Assembly (NCBI RefSeq): GCF_002217475.1
Contig: NZ_MUHH01000017.1
Span: 546,991-610,990, forward strand
DNA: 64,000 nucleotides
Reading direction: 5' to 3'
Source of the DNA: Flavobacterium tructae
GTDB lineage: Bacteria > Bacteroidota > Bacteroidia > Flavobacteriales > Flavobacteriaceae
This document shows, one piece after another, positions 42,248 through 51,900 of the stretch. The notes beneath the pieces are model-generated. The model was not told where the DNA came from. It saw nothing but the letters and a program-made list of their open reading frames with translations, and searched no databases. A program made the translations under genes and the position numbers. Position 1 is the stretch's first letter, and each line of letters opens with the position of its first letter.

Positions 42248-42284
42248 GTCTCAGTTTTCAGTAACCGGGACTGAAAACTGAGAC
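42248..42284. terminator. Long hairpin between convergent glycosyltransferase and M1 peptidase genes
   Basis: Perfect 15-bp stem GTCTCAGTTTTCAGT (42248-42262) / ACTGAAAACTGAGAC (42270-42284), loop AACCGGG, flanked by weaker pairs. There is no T-run, so it may be a bidirectional barrier or a repeat rather than a classic terminator. Confidence 0.55.
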
Positions 42285-42304
42285 TGCAAACTGAATACTG
42301 GATA

Positions 42305-44152
42305 CTATTTCAAAATGCCTTCAACAGCCTGAATAGTTGTCGCATGGTAACCTGATTTTGCTTTTTCGAAAATCTGTTTAGCCCACACTTTTCCTTCAGG
42401 AGTTTTAACCATTTCTTTGTATAACATCATTACCGATCCGGTTCGGCTTATTCCGATTAGAAATTGCTCAATAGCAGGATTGGCTGCTTTGTATTGATGT
42501 TCAATGGCCTGAACAAACCACTGACGTTTGATAATGAAATTACCGCCTTTTGTAAAGTTGAATTCTTTGTCAATAGCTTCCATCTCTTTTACTGTAATAT
42601 CAGTTGGAAGATGATCTATAAAATGCTGTTTTTCGGCAGTTGTTGTAATTTTTTTGCTTAGACCTGTCACGCCGGTTTCTCTCCATGTCTTTTGGATTTT
42701 ATCAATTGCATCAAAATCAGGTGAACTTACCGGAAGGATGTTTGACGGGATTCCCGGTTTGTAAATCCATTCGTCCAGTTTTATTTTATCTGCCAGCGCT
42801 TTGTCGCCTTTAATAAGGTTTTCGTTAATGTATTTTACGAAGTCTTCCGTTGTGATCGATTGGAAAGCATGTGAGTCGAAATAGTTTTTAATAAACGGAT
42901 CGAATTTTTCACGACCAACAGCATTCTCGATAACTCTTAAAAATGCATACCCTTTTACGTAAGGAATCATACTGATACCATCGTCCGGATTTCTTCCGGT
43001 AAGACTAACTTTCAATCTTGTATCCGGATTGGTGTCTCCGTATTCAGCTACATTATCGACTAATTCTTTGTTTGTGATAACGTTTTGCATCTCGAATTCT
43101 TTCTTTCCAAAGATGGCTTCTCCGATTCTGTGTTCTACATAAGTCGTAAATCCTTCGTTTAACCAAATATCATCCCAGGTGGCATTGGTTACTAAATTTC
43201 CGCTCCAGCTGTGTCCTAATTCATGTGCTAATAAACTAGTAAGTGAGCGATCTCCGGCAATAACGCCCGGAGTAAGGAAAGTTAAGTTTGGGTTTTCCAT
43301 TCCGCCATAAGGAAAGCTTGGAGGTAAAACCAGTACGTCGTAACGTCCCCAACGGTATGGTCCGTATAGTTTTTCGGCAGCGCCAACCATGTTGCCTAAT
43401 TCGGCAAATTCCCATGCTGCTTTTTTCAGCAAAGAAGGTTCTGCATAAACTCCGGTTCTTTTGTCGATAGATTGAAATTCAAGATCACCAACAGCGATAG
43501 CCATTAGATAAGAAGGAATTGCTTTGTCTTGTTTGAAGGTGTAAACTCCTGTGTCATTTTTCTTTTGCGGATTAACAGCGCTCATTAAGGCTATTAAATC
43601 TTTAGGAACCGTAACTTTTGCATTGTACGTAAAACGGATGCCCGGTGAGTCCTGACATGGAATCCAGGTACGGGACCAAACACTTTCGCCCTGAGAGAAA
43701 AGAAATGGTTTCTTTTTGTCTGCTGTTTGTTCCGGAGTTAACCATTGTAGTGCCACTGCATCTTTGGTAGTGCTGTAGTAAATGTTAACTTTAGTAGTGT
43801 TGGGTTCGATGGTAATGTGAAGTGGTTTTCCGTGAAATTCTACGTCGGTACCAAGTTTGAATTTTGTTTCTTTTTCTTCGTCTCCTAAGGTTACTTTGGT
43901 AATGTTAAGCGTGTTTTCGTCGAAGATAATTTCGTTTCCTTTGCTAATGTTGTCAATTTGCCACGACGCTTTTCCGGTAATGGTTTGTGTGTCAAAATCT
44001 ACTTTGATATCGAGATCAAGATGTTTGACGACGGCTAATTCCGGCTTAGAATAGCTGTGTTCGTCAATGACGGCTGTATTTTTTTCAGTTTGTTCTTTTT
44101 TCTGGCAGGCAAGAGCTGCTAAGAATAAAGCTACAAGAGTTATTTTCTTCAT
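42305..44152 (-). CDS. M1 family aminopeptidase lipoprotein (LTA4-hydrolase-like)
   Basis: 615 residues. The lipobox LAALAC puts the lipidated Cys near 16. The exopeptidase motif GGMEN (283-287) and the zinc site HELGH (310-314) with Glu333 in LNEGFTTY are intact. The C-terminal helical domain (about 460-615) resembles that of leukotriene A4 hydrolase and cold-active aminopeptidases. It trims N-terminal residues from peptides, in the periplasm or on the surface. It follows the pdhC terminator on the same strand. Confidence 0.92.
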   Translation of the reverse strand: MKKITLVALFLAALACQKKEQTEKNTAVIDEHSYSKPELAVVKHLDLDIKVDFDTQTITGKASWQIDNISKGNEIIFDENTLNITKVTLGDEEKETKFKLGTDVEFHGKPLHITIEPNTTKVNIYYSTTKDAVALQWLTPEQTADKKKPFLFSQGESVWSRTWIPCQDSPGIRFTYNAKVTVPKDLIALMSAVNPQKKNDTGVYTFKQDKAIPSYLMAIAVGDLEFQSIDKRTGVYAEPSLLKKAAWEFAELGNMVGAAEKLYGPYRWGRYDVLVLPPSFPYGGMENPNLTFLTPGVIAGDRSLTSLLAHELGHSWSGNLVTNATWDDIWLNEGFTTYVEHRIGEAIFGKKEFEMQNVITNKELVDNVAEYGDTNPDTRLKVSLTGRNPDDGISMIPYVKGYAFLRVIENAVGREKFDPFIKNYFDSHAFQSITTEDFVKYINENLIKGDKALADKIKLDEWIYKPGIPSNILPVSSPDFDAIDKIQKTWRETGVTGLSKKITTTAEKQHFIDHLPTDITVKEMEAIDKEFNFTKGGNFIIKRQWFVQAIEHQYKAANPAIEQFLIGISRTGSVMMLYKEMVKTPEGKVWAKQIFEKAKSGYHATTIQAVEGILK

Positions 44153-44190
44153 TTTTATATGTTTTGGATTTGAGGATGAAAATTAAACAA

Positions 44191-44226
44191 AAAATCCCGT
44201 CCCGAAAAACTTCGGGACGGGATTTT
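44191..44226 (-). terminator. Terminator of pdhA-pdhC
   Basis: Perfect 16-bp stem AAAATCCCGTCCCGAA (44191-44206) / TTCGGGACGGGATTTT (44211-44226), loop AAAC. T residues follow on the minus strand. Confidence 0.88.
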
Positions 44227-44240
44227 ATTATGAGGGGGTC

Positions 44241-44351
44241 TTCGACTTCGCTCAGACGGACATTCGACTTCGCTCAGACGGACATTTGGATTTGCTTAGA
44301 CGAGGTCTTCGACTTTGCTCAGACAAATGTTCGACTTTGCTTAGGCGGACA
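44241..44351. repeat. Tandem array of five 22-bp family B repeat arms
   Basis: Unit starts are at 44241, 44263, 44285, 44308 and 44330. Consensus TTCGACTTYGCTCAGACGGA; units 1 and 2 are identical, while units 3-5 have drifted. Each unit is the arm of the dispersed family B repeat. It lies between the pdhC stop and its terminator, so it would be in the 3' end of the transcript. Confidence 0.8.
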
Positions 44352-44363
44352 TGGGCATAAAAA

Positions 44364-46013
44364 TTATGCTAACATGGTCACCGGGCTTTCGATGTATTGT
44401 TTTAATGTTTGTAAAAACTGAGCTCCGGTTGCGCCGTCGATTGTTCTGTGGTCACATGCTAATGAAAGCATCATGGTGTTTCCAACTACAATCTGACCAT
44501 TTTTCACTACCGGTTTTTCTACAATTGCTCCTACAGAAAGGATTGCAGAGTTTGGCTGGTTGATGATTGAATTGAATTCAGTGATACCAAACATTCCAAG
44601 GTTAGAAACGGTAAAAGTACTTCCTTCCATTTCTTGTGGTCCCAGTTTTTTGTTTTTCGCTCTTCCGGCAAGATCTCTTACGCTTGCGCCAATTTGAGAT
44701 AAACTCATAGCGTCTGTAAATTTCAATACAGGAACTACTAATCCGTCTTCAACTGCTACAGCAACACCAATGTTTACGTGGTGGTTGATGATGATTGCAT
44801 CTTCTTTCCACTGAGAGTTGATTTTTGGATGTTTTTTCAAGGCTAAAGCACAAGCTTTGATTACCATATCGTTAAAAGATACTTTTGTATCCGGAACCGT
44901 ATTGATTGTTGCTCTTGCTCCCATAGCTTCGTCCATGCTTACTTCGATCACTAAGTTGTAGTGAGGTGCTGTAAATAAAGATTCTGCCAAACGTTTTGCG
45001 ATAATTTTACGCATTTGAGAGTTTTTGATCTCTTCTGTGAAAACTTCTCCGGCAGGAACAAATACTTTTGGTGCAGCAGGTGCAGCTTCTTGTGGTTTAG
45101 CAGCAGAAGTTGTAGTTGCAGTAGCTGCAGCAGGTGTTTGTGCAGCAGGAGTAAAGTTCTCGATATCGCTTTTCACGATACGTCCGTTTTCTCCCGAACC
45201 TTTAACCTGATTTAATGAAATTCCTTTGTCAGAAGCAATTTTCTTCGCTAATGGCGAAGCTAGAATTCTTCCTCCGTTTGAAGTTTCGGCTACCGTTTCT
45301 GTTGCTTTTTCAGCAGCAGGAGCAGCTTTAGTTTCTTCAGTTGCAGGAGCGCTTACAGCACCTCCGGCAGTATAGTTTGCGGAAATTCCTGAAACATCAG
45401 TTCCGGCAGGTCCGATGATCGCTAATAAGCTGTCAACAGGAGCTGTATTTCCTTCCTGAATTCCAATATATAATAAGGTACCAGCATTGAAAGACTCAAA
45501 CTCCATAGTAGCTTTGTCTGTTTCAATTTCTGCTAAGATATCTCCTTCAGCAACAGCATCACCTACTTTTTTCAACCAGGTAGCTACTGTTCCTTCAGTC
45601 ATCGTGTCGCTCAAACGTGGCATAGTAACCACTACAACACCTTTTGGTAATTCAGTGGCTGCTTTTGCAGGAGCAGCAGTTTCTGTTTTTGTTTCTGCAG
45701 CAGGGGCAGCTTCTGTTTTTGGCGCTTCTGCAGCAGGGGCAGCACCACCGGCTAAAAGAGCAGAAATGTCTTCTCCTTCGTTTCCAATGATTGCTAATAA
45801 AGAGTCAACAGGAGCAGTTTCTCCCGCTGGTATTCCGATATGTAAAAGAGTTCCTTCGTTGAAAGACTCAAATTCCATTGTTGCTTTGTCTGTTTCAATC
45901 TCAGCTAAGATATCTCCTTCGCTAATTTTATCGCCTACTTTTTTAAGCCAAGTCGCTACCGTTCCTTCCGTCATAGTATCGCTCAAACGAGGCATTGTAA
46001 TAATTGTTGCCAT
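44364..46013 (-). CDS. pdhC: Pyruvate dehydrogenase complex E2, dihydrolipoamide acetyltransferase
   Basis: 549 residues. Two N-terminal lipoyl domains (about 1-80 and 128-210) each carry the lipoylation lysine in ETDKATMEFESF. Ala/Pro/Glu-rich linkers separate them. A peripheral subunit (E3)-binding domain (about 255-290: ILASPLAKKIASDKGISLNQV) is followed by the catalytic acyltransferase domain, with His-Arg-x-x-Asp-Gly in CDHRTIDGATG near the C terminus. E2 passes the acetyl group to CoA. It follows pdhA by 4 bases. The DNA of the Ala-rich linkers yields long antisense open frames that are not genes. Confidence 0.95.
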   Translation of the reverse strand: MATIITMPRLSDTMTEGTVATWLKKVGDKISEGDILAEIETDKATMEFESFNEGTLLHIGIPAGETAPVDSLLAIIGNEGEDISALLAGGAAPAAEAPKTEAAPAAETKTETAAPAKAATELPKGVVVVTMPRLSDTMTEGTVATWLKKVGDAVAEGDILAEIETDKATMEFESFNAGTLLYIGIQEGNTAPVDSLLAIIGPAGTDVSGISANYTAGGAVSAPATEETKAAPAAEKATETVAETSNGGRILASPLAKKIASDKGISLNQVKGSGENGRIVKSDIENFTPAAQTPAAATATTTSAAKPQEAAPAAPKVFVPAGEVFTEEIKNSQMRKIIAKRLAESLFTAPHYNLVIEVSMDEAMGARATINTVPDTKVSFNDMVIKACALALKKHPKINSQWKEDAIIINHHVNIGVAVAVEDGLVVPVLKFTDAMSLSQIGASVRDLAGRAKNKKLGPQEMEGSTFTVSNLGMFGITEFNSIINQPNSAILSVGAIVEKPVVKNGQIVVGNTMMLSLACDHRTIDGATGAQFLQTLKQYIESPVTMLA

Positions 46014-46017
46014 TGAT

Positions 46018-47016
46018 TTATAGTTTATGAGGTGTGAATGGATAGTCTTCTTGTGCGTATACTACATCGTACAATTGTTGTAATTCAGGATATGGAGATT
46101 CTTCAGCGAATTTCACACATTCTTCAACCAGGTCTTTTACTCTTTGGTCGATTACTTCAATTTCTTCTTCTGTAGCGTATTTTTGATCCATAATTACATC
46201 TAAAACCTGAGTAATAGGGTCAATTTTTTTGTATTCTTCTACCTCTTCTTTAGAACGGTACAATTGTGCGTCAGACATAGAGTGTCCTCTGTAACGGTAC
46301 GTTTTCATTTCAAGGAAAGTTGGTCCGTCACCACGACGTGCTCTGTCGATTGCTTCTGTCATTGCTTCGGCAACTTTTACCGGGTTCATTCCGTCAACAG
46401 GTCCGCAAGGCATTTCGTATCCTAAACCAAGTTTCCAGATGTCGGTGTGGTTTGCTGTTCTTTCAACAGAAGTTCCCATCGCATAACCATTGTTTTCAAC
46501 GATAAATACAACCGGTAATTTCCATAACATTGCCATGTTGAAAGCTTCGTGTAAAGAACCTTGTCTCGCAGCTCCATCACCAAAATAGGTCATAGTAACT
46601 CCGCCAGTGTTAAAATATTTATCTGCAAAAGCTAAACCAGCTCCAACAGGAATTTGTCCACCTACGATTCCGTGTCCTCCGTAAAAACGGTGTTCTTTAG
46701 AGAAAATGTGCATAGAACCTCCCATACCTTTAGAGGTACCGGTTGCTTTTCCTAAAAGTTCTGCCATTACGTTTCTAGGATCAACTCCCATACCAATTGG
46801 CTGTACGTGGTTTCTGTAAGCAGTAATCATTTTGTCTTTGGTCAGGTCCATAGCGTGTAAAGCTCCTGCTAATACAGCTTCCTGACCATTATATAGGTGT
46901 AGAAAACCTCTAACTTTTTGTTGAATGTATAATGCTGCAAGTTTATCTTCAAACTTCCTCCAAAGTAGCATGTCTTCGTACCACTTTAAATATACCTCTT
47001 TTGTAACTTCTTTCAT
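46018..47016 (-). CDS. pdhA: Pyruvate dehydrogenase complex E1 component, alpha subunit
   Basis: 332 residues. The thiamine-diphosphate motif starts GDGAARQGSLHEAFNMA and ends in IVENNGYAMGT (about 143-180). The conserved phosphorylation-loop-like YRYRGHSMSDAQLYRSKEE is split by family variation near 240-258. E1 alpha works with E1 beta to decarboxylate pyruvate. The beta subunit gene (pdhB) is not adjacent. Co-transcribed with pdhC from a -7 box at 47117-47124; the leader starts with a small hairpin. Confidence 0.95.
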   Translation of the reverse strand: MKEVTKEVYLKWYEDMLLWRKFEDKLAALYIQQKVRGFLHLYNGQEAVLAGALHAMDLTKDKMITAYRNHVQPIGMGVDPRNVMAELLGKATGTSKGMGGSMHIFSKEHRFYGGHGIVGGQIPVGAGLAFADKYFNTGGVTMTYFGDGAARQGSLHEAFNMAMLWKLPVVFIVENNGYAMGTSVERTANHTDIWKLGLGYEMPCGPVDGMNPVKVAEAMTEAIDRARRGDGPTFLEMKTYRYRGHSMSDAQLYRSKEEVEEYKKIDPITQVLDVIMDQKYATEEEIEVIDQRVKDLVEECVKFAEESPYPELQQLYDVVYAQEDYPFTPHKL

Positions 47017-47116
47017 CTGAATTCTTTCTTTTGCTAAAGTTTGTTTGTGTTATCAATTGTTGCCTGTAACGCAAAATAGTTTCCTCCCACAAATTTGCGC
47101 CCGAAAGGTCGGGATG

Positions 47117-47124
47117 CAAAAATA
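47117..47124 (-). promoter_or_regulatory. -7 promoter box of pdhA-pdhC
   Basis: Reads TATTTTTG on the minus strand (TAnnTTTG). The leader is about 95 bases and begins with the hairpin CCCGA/TCGGG (47100-47113). Confidence 0.55.
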
Positions 47125-47174
47125 AGACATTCCTAGTAAGAAGTAAAATTTAAAAGCTACTTTTTGGCTTTTTT

Positions 47175-47657
47175 TTACAAGAACTTTTTATCAAACATAA
47201 ACGGGAGTAAATTTTTTAGAGATGCCGATTTGTAAACTTCGCCGATTTCTCCCATAAAAAAGATTTCAATAGGGGTGTCCTGTCTGATCTCGTATTCTGC
47301 AATAGATTGACGACAAGATCCACAAGGAGGAATCGGTGCTGTAGTCTGATTAGTGTCTGAAGCTGCTGTAATAGCCATTTTTAGAATTTTGGCTTCCGGA
47401 TATACACTTCCGGCATGATAAATGGCAACGCGTTCAGCACATAATCCTGAAGGATATGCTGCATTTTCCTGATTAGATCCTACTACTATTTTTCCATTGT
47501 CTAAAAGTAAAGCAGCTCCAACCCGAAATTGAGAATAGGGCGCGTAGGCTTTTTTGCGAACTTCGACCGCCTGACTCATTAACTCCTGAATGTCTTTTGG
47601 GAGTTCTTCAAGGTTGTTATAAATGTTGAAGGATGATGTAATGCTTATTTCTTTCAT
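47175..47657 (-). CDS. cdd: Cytidine deaminase
   Basis: 160 residues, the small tetrameric type. Zinc ligands are CAE (GLCAERVAIYHAG, Cys and catalytic Glu) and PCGSCRQ (two Cys). It converts cytidine and deoxycytidine to uridine and deoxyuridine in pyrimidine salvage. It lies directly after the porV terminator with only 19 bases between stem and ATG, so its promoter must overlap that terminator or it depends on read-through. Confidence 0.93.
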   Translation of the reverse strand: MKEISITSSFNIYNNLEELPKDIQELMSQAVEVRKKAYAPYSQFRVGAALLLDNGKIVVGSNQENAAYPSGLCAERVAIYHAGSVYPEAKILKMAITAASDTNQTTAPIPPCGSCRQSIAEYEIRQDTPIEIFFMGEIGEVYKSASLKNLLPFMFDKKFL

Positions 47658-47676
47658 TTCTGTTTAAGGGAAAAAA

Positions 47677-47710
47677 AATCCAAATTCCTGAAGAAACAGG
47701 AATTTGGATT
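47677..47710 (-). terminator. Terminator of porU-porV
   Basis: Perfect 14-bp stem AATCCAAATTCCTG (47677-47690) / CAGGAATTTGGATT (47697-47710), 6-base loop, followed on the minus strand by eight T. Confidence 0.88.
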
Positions 47711-47735
47711 GTTATTAATTTTTTATTTTCAGGTT

Positions 47736-48944
47736 TTAATATACTTCGTATTTGTCGCCAAAGTTAAAGGTTAAAGAAAAACGAAGTGTATTTTCTAACG
47801 GATTTTTAACTTTTGATGTTGAAAATAAATACGAAACGTCAACTTTTACTACATTGTATTTGAATCCCGCTCCTAAAGAGAAGAATTGTCTGGCTCCTTT
47901 TACAGGGCTTTCGTGGAAATATCCTGCTCTTACAGCAAAAGCATCCTGATACATATATTCTGCACCTACACTATAAGTGATTTCTTTTAATTCTTCGCTG
48001 AAACCACCCGGGGCATCTCCGAAAGATTTAAAAATTCCGGATACCCAGCCAATGTCTTTGTAGGTTTTGTATTTTGCTGCGTCAGCTTGCGACTGAGAAA
48101 TGTCTCCCGGGTCTGTAAAATCACCGTCACCATTTGCATCTACAGGAGTTCCCGGTCCCGGAGGTGTTGGAACTAAAAGTTTGGTAAATTCGACACTAAG
48201 GCCTAGTTTGTTGTAATCGTCTAAGATGAAATCAAAACCTCCTCCTAATCTAAGGTTTGCCGGTAAAAAGTTAGAACTGATATCGTCGTTATCGTAGCTT
48301 ATTTTTTTTCCAAGGTTTTGCAGGTTGAAACCACCTCTCCATCTTCCGTTAAAATCAGCATAAGCAATTTCTTCTGATTGGTAGAATCCGGCAACGTCTA
48401 TGGCAAAAGAGCTTGAAGCTGATGCATCGATTTCTTCAGAAGCAATTTTCAGATTAGAACGAATGTATCTTGCGGCTACTGCCATTGAGAATTTCTCGCT
48501 TAATTTCAAAGAGTAAGAACCGTCTAAGGCAAACTCATTTGGAGAAACGATTCTTGCGGCTTCATTTGGGTCTCCGGTTGTTCTTAATTCGATGTCTCCA
48601 AAGCCAAAATAACGGAAGCTTCCTGCAAAGGCACTTCGTTCGTTAATTTTGTTGTAATAGGTTGCCTGACCTAATGAAATGTCATTGGCTAAGTCTGTCA
48701 AATAAGGGGTGTAGCTGATAGAGAATCCTTGCTTGTCTACTGAGAAAGCATATTTCGCAGGGTTCCATTGTTGTGAATAAGCGTCGGCTGATGTAGCGAC
48801 CCCCTGATCGGCTAAACCTGCAGCTCTTGCGTCAGCTGCGACAAGTAAAAAAGGTACTCCTGTAGTAATAGGGCGTTCAATGTTTTGAGCTTTTGCGTAC
48901 GGAATAATTAAAAGGCAAATTAATAGAAGCGATATTTTTTTCAT
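47736..48944 (-). CDS. porV: Type IX secretion system outer-membrane protein PorV
   Basis: 402 residues with a signal peptide (about 1-19) and a FadL-like beta barrel. The N-terminal plug-like segment has ITTGVPFLLVAADARAAGLADQGVATSADAYSQQWNPAKYAF, broken in this description by the family blocks VAADARAAGLAD and QQWNPAKYAF. PorV (LptO) binds cargo C-terminal domains at the outer membrane and hands them to the PorU sortase. It is 41 bases downstream of porU in the same operon, the arrangement known in F. johnsoniae. Confidence 0.93.
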   Translation of the reverse strand: MKKISLLLICLLIIPYAKAQNIERPITTGVPFLLVAADARAAGLADQGVATSADAYSQQWNPAKYAFSVDKQGFSISYTPYLTDLANDISLGQATYYNKINERSAFAGSFRYFGFGDIELRTTGDPNEAARIVSPNEFALDGSYSLKLSEKFSMAVAARYIRSNLKIASEEIDASASSSFAIDVAGFYQSEEIAYADFNGRWRGGFNLQNLGKKISYDNDDISSNFLPANLRLGGGFDFILDDYNKLGLSVEFTKLLVPTPPGPGTPVDANGDGDFTDPGDISQSQADAAKYKTYKDIGWVSGIFKSFGDAPGGFSEELKEITYSVGAEYMYQDAFAVRAGYFHESPVKGARQFFSLGAGFKYNVVKVDVSYLFSTSKVKNPLENTLRFSLTFNFGDKYEVY

Positions 48945-48985
48945 TTATGTTAGGTATGGTGTTGGTGATACAAATATATAGAATA

Positions 48986-51900
48986 TTATAAAATGACAAG
49001 CTTTTCGTATTTTTCTGCTTTTTTATTTGTTAAATTAGATTTGACAGTGAGTTTGTAAATGTATACGCCTTTCCCGATTCGATCGCCAAAATCATCTTTC
49101 CCGTCCCAGGTTATATCTCTCGATAAAAAACCTTCTGTGGTGACGATTTGGTTTTTTGTCCAGACTACTTTTCCTGTTATAGTCATGACCTGAACTTGCA
49201 CATCCAGAGGTTCATAAGGTCTGTTGTGTGAAAACCAAAATTGCGTATAGGTTGAAAATGGGTTAGGATAATTAAGAACGTGTGTTAGGGTCAGCGATTC
49301 ATTTCCAACAACTATAAATTGTATTTCACTAGTTACAGGATTGTTGTAAACGTCCCATGCTGTAAATGTTATCGTGTGCATTCCGGCAGCAAGATTTCGC
49401 AATGGAAAACGTAAATTTCCATTGGTGTAATCGTCAAGTTTTGTCTGATAATAATCATTTAGAACAAAAGGATTGCTTACATCGCCGTCCAGCACTGCTG
49501 TAATATCATGCCCGATTCCGCTTGCTGTATTGATTCCATTTTCATCTTCAAGAAACGCCAGCAAAAATGGCGATTCATTTGTAATTCCTCCCGATACAAA
49601 AGTTTCATCGTTCATATATAACTTCACTTTTGGACTTATATTGTCCTGTGGAGCATTTTCATTTATTCCTCCAATTTTTATATTGGTGTTGTAACCTGAT
49701 TGATTTTCAAGTGTTTGGTTTTTTCTGGCATAAAAACTGATTCGGCCATAATCAACAGGAATACGGATGTCTCGAGGTACAACAAAGCTGAATTCAAACT
49801 GACCGTTAGTTATCGAAGCATTTCCTCTAAAAATAGTTTCTCCCAGTATTTTGAATGACATTGCAGGGCTATATCCATCATTATTTAGGGTGCTGGTAGT
49901 GATTAGCTTGTCAAAGATGGCGGTTGCCAGTTCGCCATTGTAATTGCTTAACAGTGTGTTGTTTTCGTCTGTTATTTCTCCTGTGATTTTAATTTTTGAC
50001 AAAGATTTGAAATCAGGAATAGGCTGAGAAATCGCAATGTCATTTATTTTTGTTAAATTAATTTTTGGTTTCGGAATGGCGAGCATTAAAGCAGGGTCGC
50101 CAATGTAAAAAATGACATTACTGGATGAGCTTGGATTTTCATTTTTAGAAATTCGAAGCGCTTCGGCGATGCTCGTGTATTGGTTGGATCCGTATGAAAA
50201 CAGGTTTTTGTTCAGGTTGTCATTGAAGTTTTCCGCATTGTATTGTCCTATGGCGCGAATGGTGGTTAACATGGAGATAGCACCTCCTTTTGGATTCCAA
50301 AAAGTATATTCTCCTGCGGTTGGTCTTGTTGGGTCATCAAATCTTGAAAACTCGCAGGTTATTGTAATGAATAAGGGGTATTTGTATTGATTGTTCAGGT
50401 TTTGACCGTCTGATTTTTCCCAGATTCTTTCGGCTGCGAGACCGTCTTCGCCACCATGTCCAAGATAGTTAAAGACTAAAGCGCCTTTTTCGAAAGCATT
50501 AAATATATCGGTTCTTGCCTTCGGGTATCTTGATCCTCCTGCGGAAGCTTCCTGAGTGTAGGCGTCGAGGAAAATCTTTTCTACATTTAAAAATGGTTTT
50601 TGGGTTGAGATTGCATCGGCCAGGGTGTTCTGGCGTGATTGTAAGCTTGCGTCTGAGCTTCGGTCAGAGTCATCGCTTACCATGACAACATTGTTCCGCC
50701 AGTTTCCAAATGATTTTTGGTCGTGGTATTCTAAAACTTTGTTAACCATTTCTGCTGCCTGAGCATTGTCTGAAATTAACATTCTGCCTACTGCGATATC
50801 AATTCCTCCAAAAGGGAAAACGATAACACCTTCATTGGTATCCATAAGTCCGTAAAAATCATCTGAGGCAAATGAGGCTTCTCCGGTAGAGTTGCTGATG
50901 ACGGACTGATATACAGGTACAATGTTGGTATTGTTTGTAATTCGATCTTTGTAGTCAAATGAGGCGTCTCCGAACAGATTTACATATTTAAGTCTTTTCT
51001 CGGAAGTTGAGGTATTATTGTAGAGGTATCGAATGCAGTTTCTAATGGCAGCCACGTCTTGCTTTCCTGAAGAGAATTCCTGATAGATGTTTTCCAGCGG
51101 AATTACTTTTACATTTAAATTAGAATTTATCCGGTGGAAAGTGGCTAGTTTTTCAGCTTGAGAAACAAGGTTTTTTGGCGTCACAATTATATAGTCGATG
51201 TCTTGAAAACTGTTTTGAGCATTCCTGAAAAGTGTTCCTTTTAAATTTTGGTTCGCAACTTTAGGTTGGCTTTCTTTTAAAGGAGCGTAATAATCGGCAG
51301 GGTCAAGGGCAATGTATGTTCTGATTTCTCCCAATGATGCCTTAAAGCTTAAGTTGGCCTGGTTGTTGTTTTCTATTTTTAAGGTGTTAGTGGGATCTGT
51401 AACGTCCCAAATTTGAGAAATAGCTGCAGCATTTCCGATGGTGTAATTGGCTATTCCGGGAGTTGAACCTGCTAAATTGTATTGAAATCTGAATTGTTTA
51501 CCGATGCCCAGAAGTTTTCTTTTGGCAGTCAGATTTATGAAGTCAAGATATCCTTTTGATCCCGGAACACCATTATTGTTGTAGGTGAGTTTTATTTTTA
51601 CATTTTCGGCTCCGGTAAAGGCTGCGTTGGATGGTAATTCCTGATTGTAATATTTGATATCAGAATTTAGTGCCAAGGCTTGAAAATTAAGATTACCTAC
51701 ATTTTGTCCGTTGGCAGAAATGGTAAACGAGGTAGGAGTATAGGCTGCTGAGGCTGCTTTGAGTTCTATTTTTACAGGTGCTGAAGTGTCGATGTTGGGG
51801 AAGTTAAAGCTGAATTCCTGTTCCTGAGTAATGTCAAAAGATTCTCCGCACCACTGACGCCCCAGGTGAGCAATGTTTATTTTGTCGATTTCATGAAATT

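Noticed and set aside
44241..44351. Possible CRISPR array
   Set aside because: The units are contiguous 22-mers with no spacers, and the same arm is dispersed elsewhere as a palindromic repeat. No cas genes.
45487..46023. Long open frame on the plus strand inside pdhC
   Set aside because: It is antisense to the repeated lipoyl domains and Ala-rich linkers; its Ala/Ser/Val-rich translation is what those codons give in reverse. No family pattern.
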